Source of the DNA: Demequina flava
Lineage (GTDB): Bacteria; Actinomycetota; Actinomycetes; Actinomycetales; Demequinaceae
Assembly: GCF_000975035.1 (NCBI RefSeq)
Contig: NZ_BBRA01000001.1
Span: 1,590,838 to 1,654,837, forward strand
Direction of reading: 5' to 3'
Length of the DNA stretch: 64,000 nt
The translations under genes and the position numbers were made by a program. Shown in pieces: positions 1 through 8,420 of this stretch (position 1 is the first letter of the stretch; every line of letters starts with the position of its first letter). The notes under the pieces are model-generated. The model did not search any database. It worked only from the letters and a program-made list of their open reading frames with translations, and was not told where the DNA came from.

Positions 1-1
1 G

Positions 2-52
2 AACGTCGGCTGGGATGTGCCTGCAACCCAGGTGTCGGGCTCGCGCCCGTAG
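2..52 (+). CDS. Possible C-terminal end of a truncated gene
   Basis: The second forward frame is open from the window edge to a TAG at 50-52 and reads NVGWDVPATQVSGSRP. A complete hairpin follows 11 bases later, as expected of a gene end. If real, this gene converges on the GntR-type regulator gene that ends at 132. Too little is present to name a family. The other two forward frames read less like protein. This is inferred from context only. Confidence 0.3.
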   Translation, partial: NVGWDVPATQVSGSRP

Positions 53-63
53 CGCGTAGGGGA

Positions 64-95
64 GGGCCGATGCTGGGGTTACCCGAGCATCGGCC
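64..95. terminator. Palindromic GGGCCGATGC element, probable bidirectional terminator
   Basis: GGCCGATGCT (65-74) pairs with AGCATCGGCC (86-95) around an 11-base loop that contains GGGGTTACCC. The hairpin lies 3' of the regulator gene (stop at 132 on the minus strand) and just after the putative forward gene end at 52. It is one of four complete inverted pairs of the dispersed repeat in this window. Confidence 0.7.
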
Positions 96-131
96 AAAGA
101 CGAGACCTTGTGAAGGCCCGCGAAAACCTGA

Positions 132-878
132 CTAAGCGTCGTTGATGGGGCGCCGGCGAGCCCAGGAGACCTCAATGTGAGTGCGCATAGCTTGGCCAGC
201 TGCCTGCGCGTCGCGCGCGACGACCGCGTCGTACACCGCGCGGTGCTCCGCGATGGTGTGGTGGTGAGCGAACAGCGTCTGATTCCGCTTGAATCGGTCC
301 GAGTTCATCGCGCCCTCCATGAGTGCACGCGTGACGTTTTCTGCGAGGAAGTTGCCCGAGCGGTGCATGATGAAACGGTGGAATGCGCGGTCGGCCTCGC
401 CGAAGGCTTCCACGTCACCGCGGGTGTCCTCCATCGCCTTGAGGTGTGCCGCCAGCGCTTCCACGTCCTCGTCGGTAGCCTGCGCCGCCATCGATGCGGA
501 CATCATGGACTCGGTGGCCGCGCGAAGCTCGGAGAAGTTGTCGAGGATGCCGGTCGCCGTGTCGTGTTCGATCAGCACGTCAAGGACGATGGGGTCCAGG
601 ACGTTCCACGCCGTACGTTCGCGGATCTCTGTTCCGCGGCCCTGGACCGCGCGCAGGAGGCCCTTCTCCTCGAGACGCTTGACGGACTCGCGAACGACCG
701 TGCGCGAGACGCCAAAGTGATCTGTGAGGTACTGCTCAGGCGGCAGGCTCTCGCCGGGTTGCATCTGGCCGGACACGATGGTCGCGACGATCTCACGCAC
801 CACAGCAGTGCCGAGCCGGTCCGTCCTGCGGCGCGGCGGCGTAGCCGGGGGAGTCGACTGCGAATCAAGCGATGTCAT
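132..878 (-). CDS. GntR/FadR-family transcriptional regulator (FCD domain)
   Basis: A 248-residue DNA-binding regulator. The N-terminal winged helix (about residues 20-85) contains LTDHFGVSRTVVRESVKRL, the GntR recognition region. The C-terminal FCD effector domain (about 110-240) keeps the usual metal and ligand positions: D163 and H167 in EADRAFH, H212 in AEHRAVYDAV, and H234 in RTHIE. FadR-subfamily members usually sense small organic or sugar acids and repress adjacent catabolic genes. It lies 45 bases downstream of, and co-directional with, an enolase-superfamily dehydratase gene, so it probably autoregulates this operon and the divergent sugar ABC transporter. The effector is unknown. 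The family assignment is secure. Confidence 0.92.
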   Translation of the reverse strand: MTSLDSQSTPPATPPRRRTDRLGTAVVREIVATIVSGQMQPGESLPPEQYLTDHFGVSRTVVRESVKRLEEKGLLRAVQGRGTEIRERTAWNVLDPIVLDVLIEHDTATGILDNFSELRAATESMMSASMAAQATDEDVEALAAHLKAMEDTRGDVEAFGEADRAFHRFIMHRSGNFLAENVTRALMEGAMNSDRFKRNQTLFAHHHTIAEHRAVYDAVVARDAQAAGQAMRTHIEVSWARRRPINDA

Positions 879-901
879 CGTTGAACCTTTTCACACCTGG
901 G

Positions 902-920
902 GATACCTGGGAACTGTATC
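902..920. promoter_or_regulatory. Inverted repeat upstream of the regulator gene
   Basis: GATAC at 902-906 is mirrored by GTATC at 916-920, centred in the 45-base gap between the dehydratase stop and the regulator start. It could be an operator or internal promoter element for the FadR-type regulator. It is short enough to arise by chance. Confidence 0.25.
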
Positions 921-923
921 GGA

Positions 924-2060
924 CTACAGCAGTTGACGGCCCGCGCGCGCGGCGCGAACGTGTGGCCCGTTGTGAACGCCCCACTCTTCTGGCTCAACTG
1001 CGGACCCCTGGATTTGAACTTCATCCACGGTGAGTCCCGCCCCGGGAGCCTCCCCGAGCACAATTCCGCCATCGGCGACCTCTTCATCCACCGTGATTCC
1101 GAAGGGCTGGCCCAGGTGCTGGACCTCGGCGGCCATGTGGTTCGGCACGGCAGCAGCCGCATGCGCCACGGAAGGATTGGCGGTAAGTCCCACGGGTGAC
1201 ACCGGCAGGTGGTGGAAGTGTGCGGCGGCTGCGACGCGCAGGAAGTGCGTGATGCCCCAGTTGGCGCCCGCCTGCACGATGTCGACGGCATCGCTATCGA
1301 TCAGCGGCGTGAACTGCTCAAGGCCGGTAAGGTTCTCGCCGCTGGCAACAGCAGACTTCAGCGTGGAACTGAGGCGAGCAAGTCCCGTGTAGTCCCAGCG
1401 CCGAAGAGGCTCTTCAATCCACGCGAGGTCAACTTCATCGAGGATGCGATCCATGTAGCGGATTGCTTCTTTCAGGTTCCACGACTCGTTGGCGTCGAGC
1501 ATGAGCGCCGGAGTGTTGCAGTTGCGTTGGAGCGCATCGGACAAGATCCCGAGACGGCGAACGTCGTCGGTGCTTGACGTGCCGCCCTTGAGCTTCCCGC
1601 CCGTGAAGCCGCGTTCCGCGAAGTCCATATAGAGGTGGTGGAGCTCCTCATCGGTCAGCCCGTAGTCGAGCCCAGACGCGTAGCCGGGAACCAGGCGGTC
1701 CTCCGCGCCAAGCAGTCGCCAGAGCGGTTCACCCGCTGCCTTGGCCTTGATGTCCCATAGTGCGGTGTCGAGGGTTCCGATGGTTCCAAAAACTGCGCCC
1801 TGATGGCCCGCCTTGAACGTGTGCGCGAGCATGCTGTCGTACAGCGCCGCGACCGCGCGCGGGTCGCGCCCCTCGATCGCGGGAAAGACGGACTCGATGA
1901 GGGCCACTGAGCCGAGAGAGATGCCTTCGATTCCCTCGTCGGTCTCGACGATCACCACGTCGGTGGGAGTCTTTCCCGAGGTGATAATGCCATTGACGTC
2001 CCCGATGGGCCGTCCCCAGTCGCGGACGGTGGTCAGGTGACGGTACCCAGTGATCTTCAC
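924..2060 (-). CDS. Mandelate racemase/muconate lactonizing enzyme family protein, probable sugar-acid dehydratase
   Basis: A 378-residue member of the enolase superfamily. The capping domain (about 1-125) is followed by the barrel with the expected active-site set: the K-x-K pair K156/K158 (GGKLKGG), metal ligands D189 (LMLDANESW), E216 (WIEEPLRRWD) and E242 (SGENL), and a His cluster near 281-284 that may supply the second base. Such enzymes abstract the alpha proton of a carboxylate, usually dehydrating or epimerising a sugar acid. The start is GTG at 2058-2060, preceded by a GAAAGGGG ribosome site. It is transcribed with the FadR-type regulator and divergently from a carbohydrate ABC transporter, which suggests uptake and breakdown of a hexonate, uronate or their glycosides. 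The exact substrate cannot be read from the sequence. Confidence 0.85.
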   Translation of the reverse strand: MKITGYRHLTTVRDWGRPIGDVNGIITSGKTPTDVVIVETDEGIEGISLGSVALIESVFPAIEGRDPRAVAALYDSMLAHTFKAGHQGAVFGTIGTLDTALWDIKAKAAGEPLWRLLGAEDRLVPGYASGLDYGLTDEELHHLYMDFAERGFTGGKLKGGTSSTDDVRRLGILSDALQRNCNTPALMLDANESWNLKEAIRYMDRILDEVDLAWIEEPLRRWDYTGLARLSSTLKSAVASGENLTGLEQFTPLIDSDAVDIVQAGANWGITHFLRVAAAAHFHHLPVSPVGLTANPSVAHAAAAVPNHMAAEVQHLGQPFGITVDEEVADGGIVLGEAPGAGLTVDEVQIQGSAVEPEEWGVHNGPHVRAARAGRQLL

Positions 2061-2293
2061 GTAGGGCCCCTTTCAGTTTCGGCTTCGCCATTGATTCCGA
2101 CGTACAGAGAGATGATACATCACATGACATGGATGCGTCACTGCGGGTGGAATGGCCGTTTTGTGCGGGAAATCGAAGGTCACTACTTGGTAACGGCGTG
2201 TGACAAGTCCTAAGTCGTATGATGTAATGGCATCACCGTCACGGCAGTCCCCGCGGCGAGTCGTCAACGAAGTCGACATATGGAGGAAGACAC
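2061..2293. promoter_or_regulatory. Divergent promoter region between dehydratase operon and sugar ABC operon
   Basis: On the minus strand TGACGC (2135-2140) and TATCAT (2112-2117) are spaced 17 bases, a plausible promoter for the dehydratase. On the plus strand TATGAT (2218-2223) is a good -10 with no clear -35 for the transporter. Both -10 boxes overlap a shared TGATGTA core, and on the plus side TGATG...CATCA (2220-2235) forms a 5-6-5 inverted repeat. These are candidate operators for the adjacent FadR-type regulator. A strong GGAGGA ribosome site (2282-2287) precedes the binding-protein ATG. Confidence 0.5.
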
Positions 2294-3652
2294 ATGACCA
2301 CCATCCACAGCATGGCAAAGCGCCGTACGGGCGTTCTGCTGGCCGCTACGGGAATGAGCGCGCTCGTCCTGGCCGGATGTTCTGATTCCGCAGAGTCCGA
2401 GGACACTGCCTTTGGTTTCCCCGCTGCCGAGCAGGACGCTGAATCACCCATCACTGTGTGGGTCGACGCTTCCCGCGAGGGCATCGCCCAGGCATTTGCG
2501 GATGACAACCCGGACCTGACCGTCAACGTCGAGACCTACGACGGAAACGCCGGAGGCTCAGACACTTTCCGCACCAAGATCGCGTCGTTCGACCAGTCTG
2601 GCGAGGGATGGCCCGATGTGGTCTTCTCGTCGCAGACCAACGACACCTCGTGGGCCGGCACGGAACTCAACGGGAACCAGGCATACGCTGCGGTCCTCAA
2701 CGAGGGCCTCATGGACCAGGAGTACCTCGACGGGTTCACCGAGGGCGCTCTTGACCCCATGACCGTCGACGGCAAGGTCTACGGAGTTCGTAACGACCTC
2801 GCACCTGTCGTGACCTACTACGACCAGACCCTCATGGATGAGTTCGGCTACGAGGTTCCGACCACGTGGGAGGAGTACCTCGAGCTCGGTGAACGTCTCG
2901 CTGAGGAGCACCCGGGCTACATTCTTGGCTCGGTGGGCGACTCGTTCGTTGGAACGTTTGTCTACTACTTCGGTGCGCAGGCACCTATCTTCCAGGTCGA
3001 GGGCAACACCTTCACCTCGGACTTCTCCGACGACTACTCGGTGCGCATGACCGAACTGATCGACACCCTTGTCGACAACGGCACGCTCGTCGACGAGTCC
3101 GTGTTCTCTGCGGAGTTCCTCGAGCAGTACGCAGGCAAGATCGTGGCAATGCCCGGACCGGCCTGGTACACCGGAGCTCTCTTCGAGAACCCCGACTCCC
3201 TGGCCTATGAGGCAGGCACGCTTGGCGTGGCCAACCCGCTCTACTGGGAAGGCGACGACGAGGTCACCGGTAACGTCGGCGGTGGTGTCTGGTACGGATC
3301 CAGCCACTCCACCAACCTCGACGCTGTCGCGAGCTTCCTTGAGTACGTCACGGCCTCGGATGCTGCTCTCGAGTACGCAGGCGGCCTGCCCGCGTACCAG
3401 TCGGTTGCAGACTCCTGGCTCGAGACCCAGTCGGAGTCCGGCTTCTACGGCGGCGACTTCGCTGGCGCGATGACCAAGGCTGCAGGCTCGATCTGGAGCG
3501 GATGGGGCTACCCCTCCTTCAGTGCTGAGACCGCATATGCCAACATCGTGGTCCCGGCACTGGCCGCAGGCGAGCCTGTCTCGTCAGTGACCGACGCCTG
3601 GCAAGAGGAATACCTGAACCAGGCACAGGTTCAGGGCTACGACGCCCCCTAA
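2294..3652 (+). CDS. Extracellular sugar-binding lipoprotein of an ABC transporter
   Basis: A 452-residue family-1 solute-binding protein. The N-terminus has a lipoprotein signal with lipobox LAGC (Cys29), so the mature protein should be lipid-anchored outside the membrane. The body has typical binding-protein features, such as the YDQTLMDEFGYEVPTTWEEY segment near residue 175 and aromatic-rich stretches. It delivers a carbohydrate to the two permeases encoded immediately downstream (12-base gap, then a 14-base overlap between the permeases). Divergence from a sugar-acid dehydratase gene suggests the cargo is a sugar acid or an oligosaccharide containing one. The start is ATG with GGAGGA six bases upstream. 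Confidence 0.93.
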   Translation: MTTIHSMAKRRTGVLLAATGMSALVLAGCSDSAESEDTAFGFPAAEQDAESPITVWVDASREGIAQAFADDNPDLTVNVETYDGNAGGSDTFRTKIASFDQSGEGWPDVVFSSQTNDTSWAGTELNGNQAYAAVLNEGLMDQEYLDGFTEGALDPMTVDGKVYGVRNDLAPVVTYYDQTLMDEFGYEVPTTWEEYLELGERLAEEHPGYILGSVGDSFVGTFVYYFGAQAPIFQVEGNTFTSDFSDDYSVRMTELIDTLVDNGTLVDESVFSAEFLEQYAGKIVAMPGPAWYTGALFENPDSLAYEAGTLGVANPLYWEGDDEVTGNVGGGVWYGSSHSTNLDAVASFLEYVTASDAALEYAGGLPAYQSVADSWLETQSESGFYGGDFAGAMTKAAGSIWSGWGYPSFSAETAYANIVVPALAAGEPVSSVTDAWQEEYLNQAQVQGYDAP

Positions 3653-3664
3653 CTGGAGTCAACG

Positions 3665-4618
3665 TTGACCACCACCGCAACCCCTGTGGCTGAGCGCTCC
3701 GGCGCTCGGCCGCAGGGGAGTACCCCCAAGTCCCGCAAGCGTCCTGTCAGCGAGACAACCCGCCAGCAGGCGCGCATGGGCCGAGTCTTCATCAGCCTCT
3801 ATACGGCGCTCCTGGTCGTGTTTGGCCTCGCACCCGCGCTGTACGCGTTGGTGCTGGCATTCACGGATGAGGCCGGATTCGCTGGATTCGACAACTTCAT
3901 CGGGATCTTCAACGACTACCGCTTCTGGCCCGCCGTCACGAATGTGGCGTCGTTCCTGGCGCTGTGGCTCGTGGTCCAGACGGTCTTTGTGGTCCTGCTG
4001 GCGCTGATCGTCCACCAGATTTCCGTGCGGTGGATCGGCGCGGTGGCGCGTTTCGTCTATTACATTCCGGGCGCTTTTGCCGGAGCGGCCTCCGTCATGG
4101 TGTGGCTGTTCCTGCTCGACCCCGCCGTCAGCCCCGTCTCTGGGCTGCTGACATCCATGGGCTTCGACAGCTTTGTTCAGACGGTCGAGCAGGGCAACCT
4201 GCCGTGGATCTTCATGATCATCGCGTTCTGGACGGGCGCCGGCCAGTGGATCGTCATCATGTACGGCGCACTCAATGGCATCAACCCCGAGGTCATCGAG
4301 GCTGCGCGCGTCGACGGTGCGGGCATCTTCCACACCGCAGTGAAGGTTCAGATCCCGCTGCTCAAGAAGTGGATCGCCTACATGGCAGTGATGTGCCTGG
4401 CAGCCGGCGCACAGCTATTTGTCGAGCCTCGTGTCTTGTCTCAGGCTTCCAAGGGCGTGGTTCCCGAGGACTACTCGCTCAACCAGCTCGTCTATCTCTA
4501 CGCCTTCCGACAGGGCGACTATCACGGCTCCGCAGCGCTCTCGATCATGCTGCTCGTGGTTTCGCTTCTGCTCGCATCGGTCTTCGTCTTCAAGGGAGGA
4601 CTCTTTGACCGCGACTGA
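3665..4618 (+). CDS. Carbohydrate ABC transporter permease, MalF/UgpA type
   Basis: A 317-residue inner-membrane permease with about six transmembrane helices after a charged cytoplasmic tail (residues 1-38). The cytoplasmic EAA loop (EVIEAARVDGAGIF, near residue 210) is the docking site for the ATPase. It starts at TTG (3665) 12 bases after the binding-protein stop, with CTGGAG as ribosome site; no ATG gives a full N-terminus. It pairs with the next gene to form the channel. Confidence 0.92.
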   Translation: MTTTATPVAERSGARPQGSTPKSRKRPVSETTRQQARMGRVFISLYTALLVVFGLAPALYALVLAFTDEAGFAGFDNFIGIFNDYRFWPAVTNVASFLALWLVVQTVFVVLLALIVHQISVRWIGAVARFVYYIPGAFAGAASVMVWLFLLDPAVSPVSGLLTSMGFDSFVQTVEQGNLPWIFMIIAFWTGAGQWIVIMYGALNGINPEVIEAARVDGAGIFHTAVKVQIPLLKKWIAYMAVMCLAAGAQLFVEPRVLSQASKGVVPEDYSLNQLVYLYAFRQGDYHGSAALSIMLLVVSLLLASVFVFKGGLFDRD

Positions 4619-5537
4619 CACCGCCGTCCGTAGCGCTCGAGCCAATGGCTGGGCGCGAGCAAAGCAGCTCGGACCGCGCGAATGGCTGACCCGGATCTTC
4701 TTCCTGGCCGTGGCGATCTTCTTCGCCCTGTTCTTCCTTGTCCCGATTGCATGGCTGCTCTTGGCTCCCACCAAGACTCAGCGCGAACTCCTCCTTGAGG
4801 ATCCGTTCAGCGTCGGAACGTGGGACACCCTCGTGGCGAACTTCGAGTCTCTCTCGGCCTACCAAAACGGCATCATCTGGGAGTCGATCGGCAACTCGGC
4901 GCTGTACGCCGGTGGAGCGCTCATCATCACCTTGGTGGCGTCCATTCCCGCGGGCTACGCGCTGGCTCTGATCGACTTCAAGGGTCGTGCGCTGCTGTTG
5001 ACCACCACGCTCGTCGTGATGCTGATTCCCAATACCGCGCTCGTGTTGCCGGTCTTCTTGGAGATGAGCGCGCTGGGCCTGGTCGGCACCGCGTGGTCGG
5101 TGATTCTGCCGTTCTCGTTCTTCCCGTTCGGGGTGTACCTCACGTACATCTACTTCTCGACAACTGTGTCAAAGGACCTCCTCAACGCCGCGCGCATCGA
5201 TGGCGCAGGGGAGTTCAAGGTGTTCTGGTTGGTCGCCATGCCACTGGCGAAGCCCGTCATCGCGCTTGTCGGGTTCTTCTCGCTGGTGCAGAACTGGAAC
5301 AACTACTTCCTGCCCTTCTTCATGGTCAACGGGCGCGACTACCCGGTTCAGGTGCGCATCACAGAGATGCTCGCCAACGTGCCTGCCTTTAACCCCACGT
5401 CCTCGTCGTCCGTGGTGGTGGAGTTCCCGGTCTTGGCGCTTGCGACCTTGCTGTCCGTGACTCCCGTCCTGCTGGTGTTCTTGTTCTCGCAGCGGTTCTT
5501 GGTGTCCGGAATGACAGCTGGTGGCCTCAAGGGGTGA
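4605..5537 (+). CDS. Carbohydrate ABC transporter permease, MalG/UgpE type
   Basis: A 310-residue permease with about six membrane helices and the EAA loop LLNAARIDGAGEFKVFW near residue 190. I place the start at TTG 4605, directly after AGGGAGGA and overlapping the upstream permease by 14 bases, which implies translational coupling. Frames extending further upstream read as noise. No ABC ATPase gene follows; such importers commonly borrow a shared MsiK/MsmK-type ATPase encoded elsewhere. Confidence 0.92.
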   Translation: MTATDTAVRSARANGWARAKQLGPREWLTRIFFLAVAIFFALFFLVPIAWLLLAPTKTQRELLLEDPFSVGTWDTLVANFESLSAYQNGIIWESIGNSALYAGGALIITLVASIPAGYALALIDFKGRALLLTTTLVVMLIPNTALVLPVFLEMSALGLVGTAWSVILPFSFFPFGVYLTYIYFSTTVSKDLLNAARIDGAGEFKVFWLVAMPLAKPVIALVGFFSLVQNWNNYFLPFFMVNGRDYPVQVRITEMLANVPAFNPTSSSSVVVEFPVLALATLLSVTPVLLVFLFSQRFLVSGMTAGGLKG

Positions 5538-5782
5538 TCTCCCGCAGTGACCACTGTCGTGTCCGGTGTGCGTTGTCCTCTCCTCACAACGAACCGGTCA
5601 CGAGCCGACGCGCCGCACACAGTGCCCTCTACGGGCGCAGTGGGCGCCGCGTCGTTGTCGTCTCTGGTGGGATGACTTGCGATGGGTTCGCGTGATCCGG
5701 GCCGATGCTGGGGACGCGTGAGGCCTCGCACGGCAGGTAGAGTGGTCCTCACCAACCAACGCAGCCACGTGAAGGGGGTCCG
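5538..5782. other. Gap with a single repeat copy and the glmU promoter region
   Basis: No gene is visible. A weak stem (CGTTGT...ACAACG, about 5563-5583) follows the permease gene. A single copy of the dispersed repeat, GGGCCGATGCTGGGG, lies at 5699-5713. TAGAGT at 5738-5743 is a plausible -10 for glmU, without a convincing -35. The ribosome site GAAGGGGG lies at 5771-5778. Confidence 0.5.
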
Positions 5783-7345
5783 GTGAGTCGGATTCGACCC
5801 GCCGCCGTGATGATTCTCGCGGCCGGGGCAGGCACTCGGATGAAGTCCGCCACCCCAAAGGTGTTGCACCCCATTGCAGGGCGCTCCCTCGTGGGGCACG
5901 CTCTCACCGCCGCCGCGCAACTTGACCCTGAACGGATCGTTGTTGTGGTGCGGCATGAGAAGGAGCGCGTCGCGGCGCATATCCACGAGATTGCGCCCAA
6001 CGCTCTGCTGGCTGACCAGGACGAGATCCCTGGGACCGGCCGCGCCGTCTACTGCGGACTTTCCGCTCTCGATGCCACCGCTGTGGCCGCTCAGGTTGCT
6101 GCAGGCGCCGTCGGCGATACCGCGGTGCTCGACACTCAGGTTGAAGGCGCGATCGTCGTCACCAGCGGCGACGTGCCGCTCGTTGACGCCGAGCTCCTCG
6201 GTCAGTTGCTGGACGCCCACGCAAACGCAGGCGCAGCCGTCACCGTACTGAGCGCACAGGTCGACGACCCCACCGGCTACGGGCGCATCGTCCGCGACGC
6301 CGGCAGCGGCGAGGTTGTCGAGATCGTTGAGCACAAGGACGCTTCGCAAGAGCAGCGTGAGATCGACGAGATTAACTCCGGCATCTACGTGTTCGACGCA
6401 GCGGCCCTGCGCGGCGCAGTCGCACAGCTCGACCAGAACAACGCTCAGGGCGAGATGTACCTGCCGGACGTCATCGCGATCGCGCGCCGCGAGGGTGGTC
6501 GTATCCACCCCTTCATCGCGCCGGACGCCGGCTCGGTCGAGGGAGTGAACGACCGCGTTCAACTCGCCCAGCTGGGTCGCATTATGAACGACCGCATCGT
6601 CGAACACTGGATGCGCGAGGGCGTGACGGTGGTCGACCCCACCACCACGTGGATCGACGCGGACGTCCACCTTGCTCCCGACGTGACGATCCTTCCGGGC
6701 ACTCAGCTTCACGGCGAAACGCAGATCGCGTCCGGCGCCACGGTTGGCCCCGACACCACGCTCACCGACGTGCAGGTGGGGGCAGGCGCCTCCGTCATCC
6801 GTACCCACGGCTCGAAGTCCATCATTGATGAAGATGCGACTGTCGGGCCTTTTTCGTATCTACGCCCCGGTACGCACCTCGGAGCGGACGGCAAGATCGG
6901 CGCCTTCGTCGAAACGAAGAACGCTTCGATCGGTGCCCACTCCAAGGTGCCGCACCTCAGCTACGTAGGCGATGCGAGCATCGGCGAATATTCCAACATC
7001 GGTGCCGCCACCATCTTCGTCAACTTCGATGGAGTGGACAAGCACCACTCCACGATCGGAAGCCACGCTCGCATTGGCTCCGACAACTCTCTAATCGCGC
7101 CCGTCAACATTGGTGACGGCGCATACACGGGCGCGGGCGCGGTAATCCGCCGCGATGTGCCCGCCGGCGCCCTGGGACGCAACAGTTCGCCCCAGCAGGT
7201 CGTTGAAGGATGGGTGCTGAAGCGCCGTCCTGGCACCCCCTCAGCCGCAGCAGCGCACGAGGCGCTGCGCAGTAACGATGATGGTTTGTCGGAGGGTGCT
7301 CGTGCAGAGCGCGCTGCCGCCAATGAGACCGAAGGAGAGTCATGA
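5783..7345 (+). CDS. glmU: Bifunctional N-acetylglucosamine-1-phosphate uridyltransferase / glucosamine-1-phosphate acetyltransferase
   Basis: A 520-residue cytosolic enzyme making UDP-GlcNAc, the precursor of peptidoglycan and wall glycopolymers. The uridyltransferase domain (about 1-235) opens with the nucleotide-binding motif LAAGAGTRMKSATPKVLH. The acetyltransferase domain (about 260-460) is a left-handed beta-helix of hexapeptide repeats with the catalytic region KVPHLSYVGDASIGEYSNIG. The C-terminus has an extra Ala/Glu-rich tail of about 45 residues. It starts at GTG 5783 and overlaps prs by four bases (ATGA), so UDP-sugar and PRPP synthesis are co-translated, a common arrangement in Gram-positives. 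Confidence 0.97.
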   Translation: MSRIRPAAVMILAAGAGTRMKSATPKVLHPIAGRSLVGHALTAAAQLDPERIVVVVRHEKERVAAHIHEIAPNALLADQDEIPGTGRAVYCGLSALDATAVAAQVAAGAVGDTAVLDTQVEGAIVVTSGDVPLVDAELLGQLLDAHANAGAAVTVLSAQVDDPTGYGRIVRDAGSGEVVEIVEHKDASQEQREIDEINSGIYVFDAAALRGAVAQLDQNNAQGEMYLPDVIAIARREGGRIHPFIAPDAGSVEGVNDRVQLAQLGRIMNDRIVEHWMREGVTVVDPTTTWIDADVHLAPDVTILPGTQLHGETQIASGATVGPDTTLTDVQVGAGASVIRTHGSKSIIDEDATVGPFSYLRPGTHLGADGKIGAFVETKNASIGAHSKVPHLSYVGDASIGEYSNIGAATIFVNFDGVDKHHSTIGSHARIGSDNSLIAPVNIGDGAYTGAGAVIRRDVPAGALGRNSSPQQVVEGWVLKRRPGTPSAAAAHEALRSNDDGLSEGARAERAAANETEGES

Positions 7346-8322
7346 GCTCAGAGATCTCGCACGCGAGCGAGAAGCGGATGGTCCTGGCCGGAGGCCGGGC
7401 ACACCCGGAGCTCGCGCAGGCGGTAGCCGAGGAAATGGGGATCGAACTGCTCCCCACGACCGCATATACCTTCGCCAATGGCGAGTTGTATGTGCGTTTC
7501 GGTGAGTCGGTGCGTGGAGCGGACGCCTTCGTCCTGCAGTCCCACGCGGCCCCGATCAACGAGTCGATCATGGAGCAGCTCATCATGGTGGACGCCCTCA
7601 AGCGGGCCTCCGCCAAGCGCGTCACCGTGATCATGCCTTGCTACGGCTACGCACGCCAGGACAAGAAGCACAAGGGCCGCGAGCCCATCTCCGCGCGCCT
7701 GATGGCGGACCTGTTCAAGACCGCTGGCGCCGACCGCATCATGTCCGTTGACCTGCACACGTCGCAGATCCAGGGCTTCTTCGACGGCCCCGTGGACCAC
7801 CTGTGGGCCATGCCGCTGCTCGCGCAGTACGTGCGTACCCGCGTCGCTCCGGACAACCTGACGATTGTCTCGCCCGACGCCGGTCGCGTCCGCCTTGCGG
7901 ATCAGTGGTCCGACTACCTTGGCGCCCCGCTGGCCATTATTCACAAGCGTCGCGACCCCTCGGTGCCAAACCAGGTCAAGGTCCACGAGCTCGTCGGTGA
8001 AGTTGAAGGCCGCACGTGTGTGCTGGTCGACGACATGATCGACACCGGCGGCACCATCGTGCAGGCCGCTGAGGCGCTGTTCGAGAACGGTGCAAAGGAC
8101 GTCATCGTGACCTCGACGCACGGACTTCTGTCCGGGCCCGCGGTCGAGCGCCTGCGCGACTCCGGCGTCACCGAGGTCGTCATCACCGACACCTTGCCTA
8201 TCGACGACGAAAAGCGCTTCGACAAGCTCACGGTGCTGTCGATCGCCCCGCTGCTGGCCCGCGCCATCCGCGAGGTCTTCGACGACGGTTCGGTCACGAG
8301 CCTGTTCCAGGGCAACGTTTAG
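7342..8322 (+). CDS. prs: Ribose-phosphate pyrophosphokinase (PRPP synthetase)
   Basis: A 326-residue enzyme transferring pyrophosphate from ATP to ribose 5-phosphate, giving PRPP for nucleotide, histidine, tryptophan and arabinose-donor synthesis. Visible motifs are the ATP-site segment ANGELYVRF, the conserved YGYARQDKKHKGREPISARL, the catalytic-loop region, and the PRPP-binding loop CVLVDDMIDTGGTI near residue 230. The length is typical of class I enzymes. The ATG overlaps the glmU stop (ATGA). It is followed by a perfect 15-bp hairpin at 8361. Confidence 0.97.
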   Translation: MSSEISHASEKRMVLAGGRAHPELAQAVAEEMGIELLPTTAYTFANGELYVRFGESVRGADAFVLQSHAAPINESIMEQLIMVDALKRASAKRVTVIMPCYGYARQDKKHKGREPISARLMADLFKTAGADRIMSVDLHTSQIQGFFDGPVDHLWAMPLLAQYVRTRVAPDNLTIVSPDAGRVRLADQWSDYLGAPLAIIHKRRDPSVPNQVKVHELVGEVEGRTCVLVDDMIDTGGTIVQAAEALFENGAKDVIVTSTHGLLSGPAVERLRDSGVTEVVITDTLPIDDEKRFDKLTVLSIAPLLARAIREVFDDGSVTSLFQGNV

Positions 8323-8360
8323 CGAGAACTTTGGGCGGCCGGTGAGCCGCCGTACGGTGA

Positions 8361-8394
8361 GGGCCGATGCTTGGGGTTACCCAAGCATCGGCCC
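8361..8394. terminator. Perfect palindromic repeat element, bidirectional terminator
   Basis: GGGCCGATGCTTGGG (8361-8375), loop GTTA, then CCCAAGCATCGGCCC (8380-8394): a perfect 15-bp stem followed by TTTCGC. It separates the convergent genes prs and PAP2 phosphatase. It is the best-preserved inverted pair of the dispersed GGGCCGATGC family. A weaker GGCGGC/GCCGCC stem lies just upstream (8335-8352). Confidence 0.85.
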
Positions 8395-8420
8395 TTTCGC
8401 TCTGCCTGTGGTGAGGCTCG

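Noticed and set aside
5348-6808. A 486-codon open frame on the minus strand opposite the permease end and glmU
   Set aside because: It spans two unrelated real genes in antisense. High GC content alone keeps such frames open.
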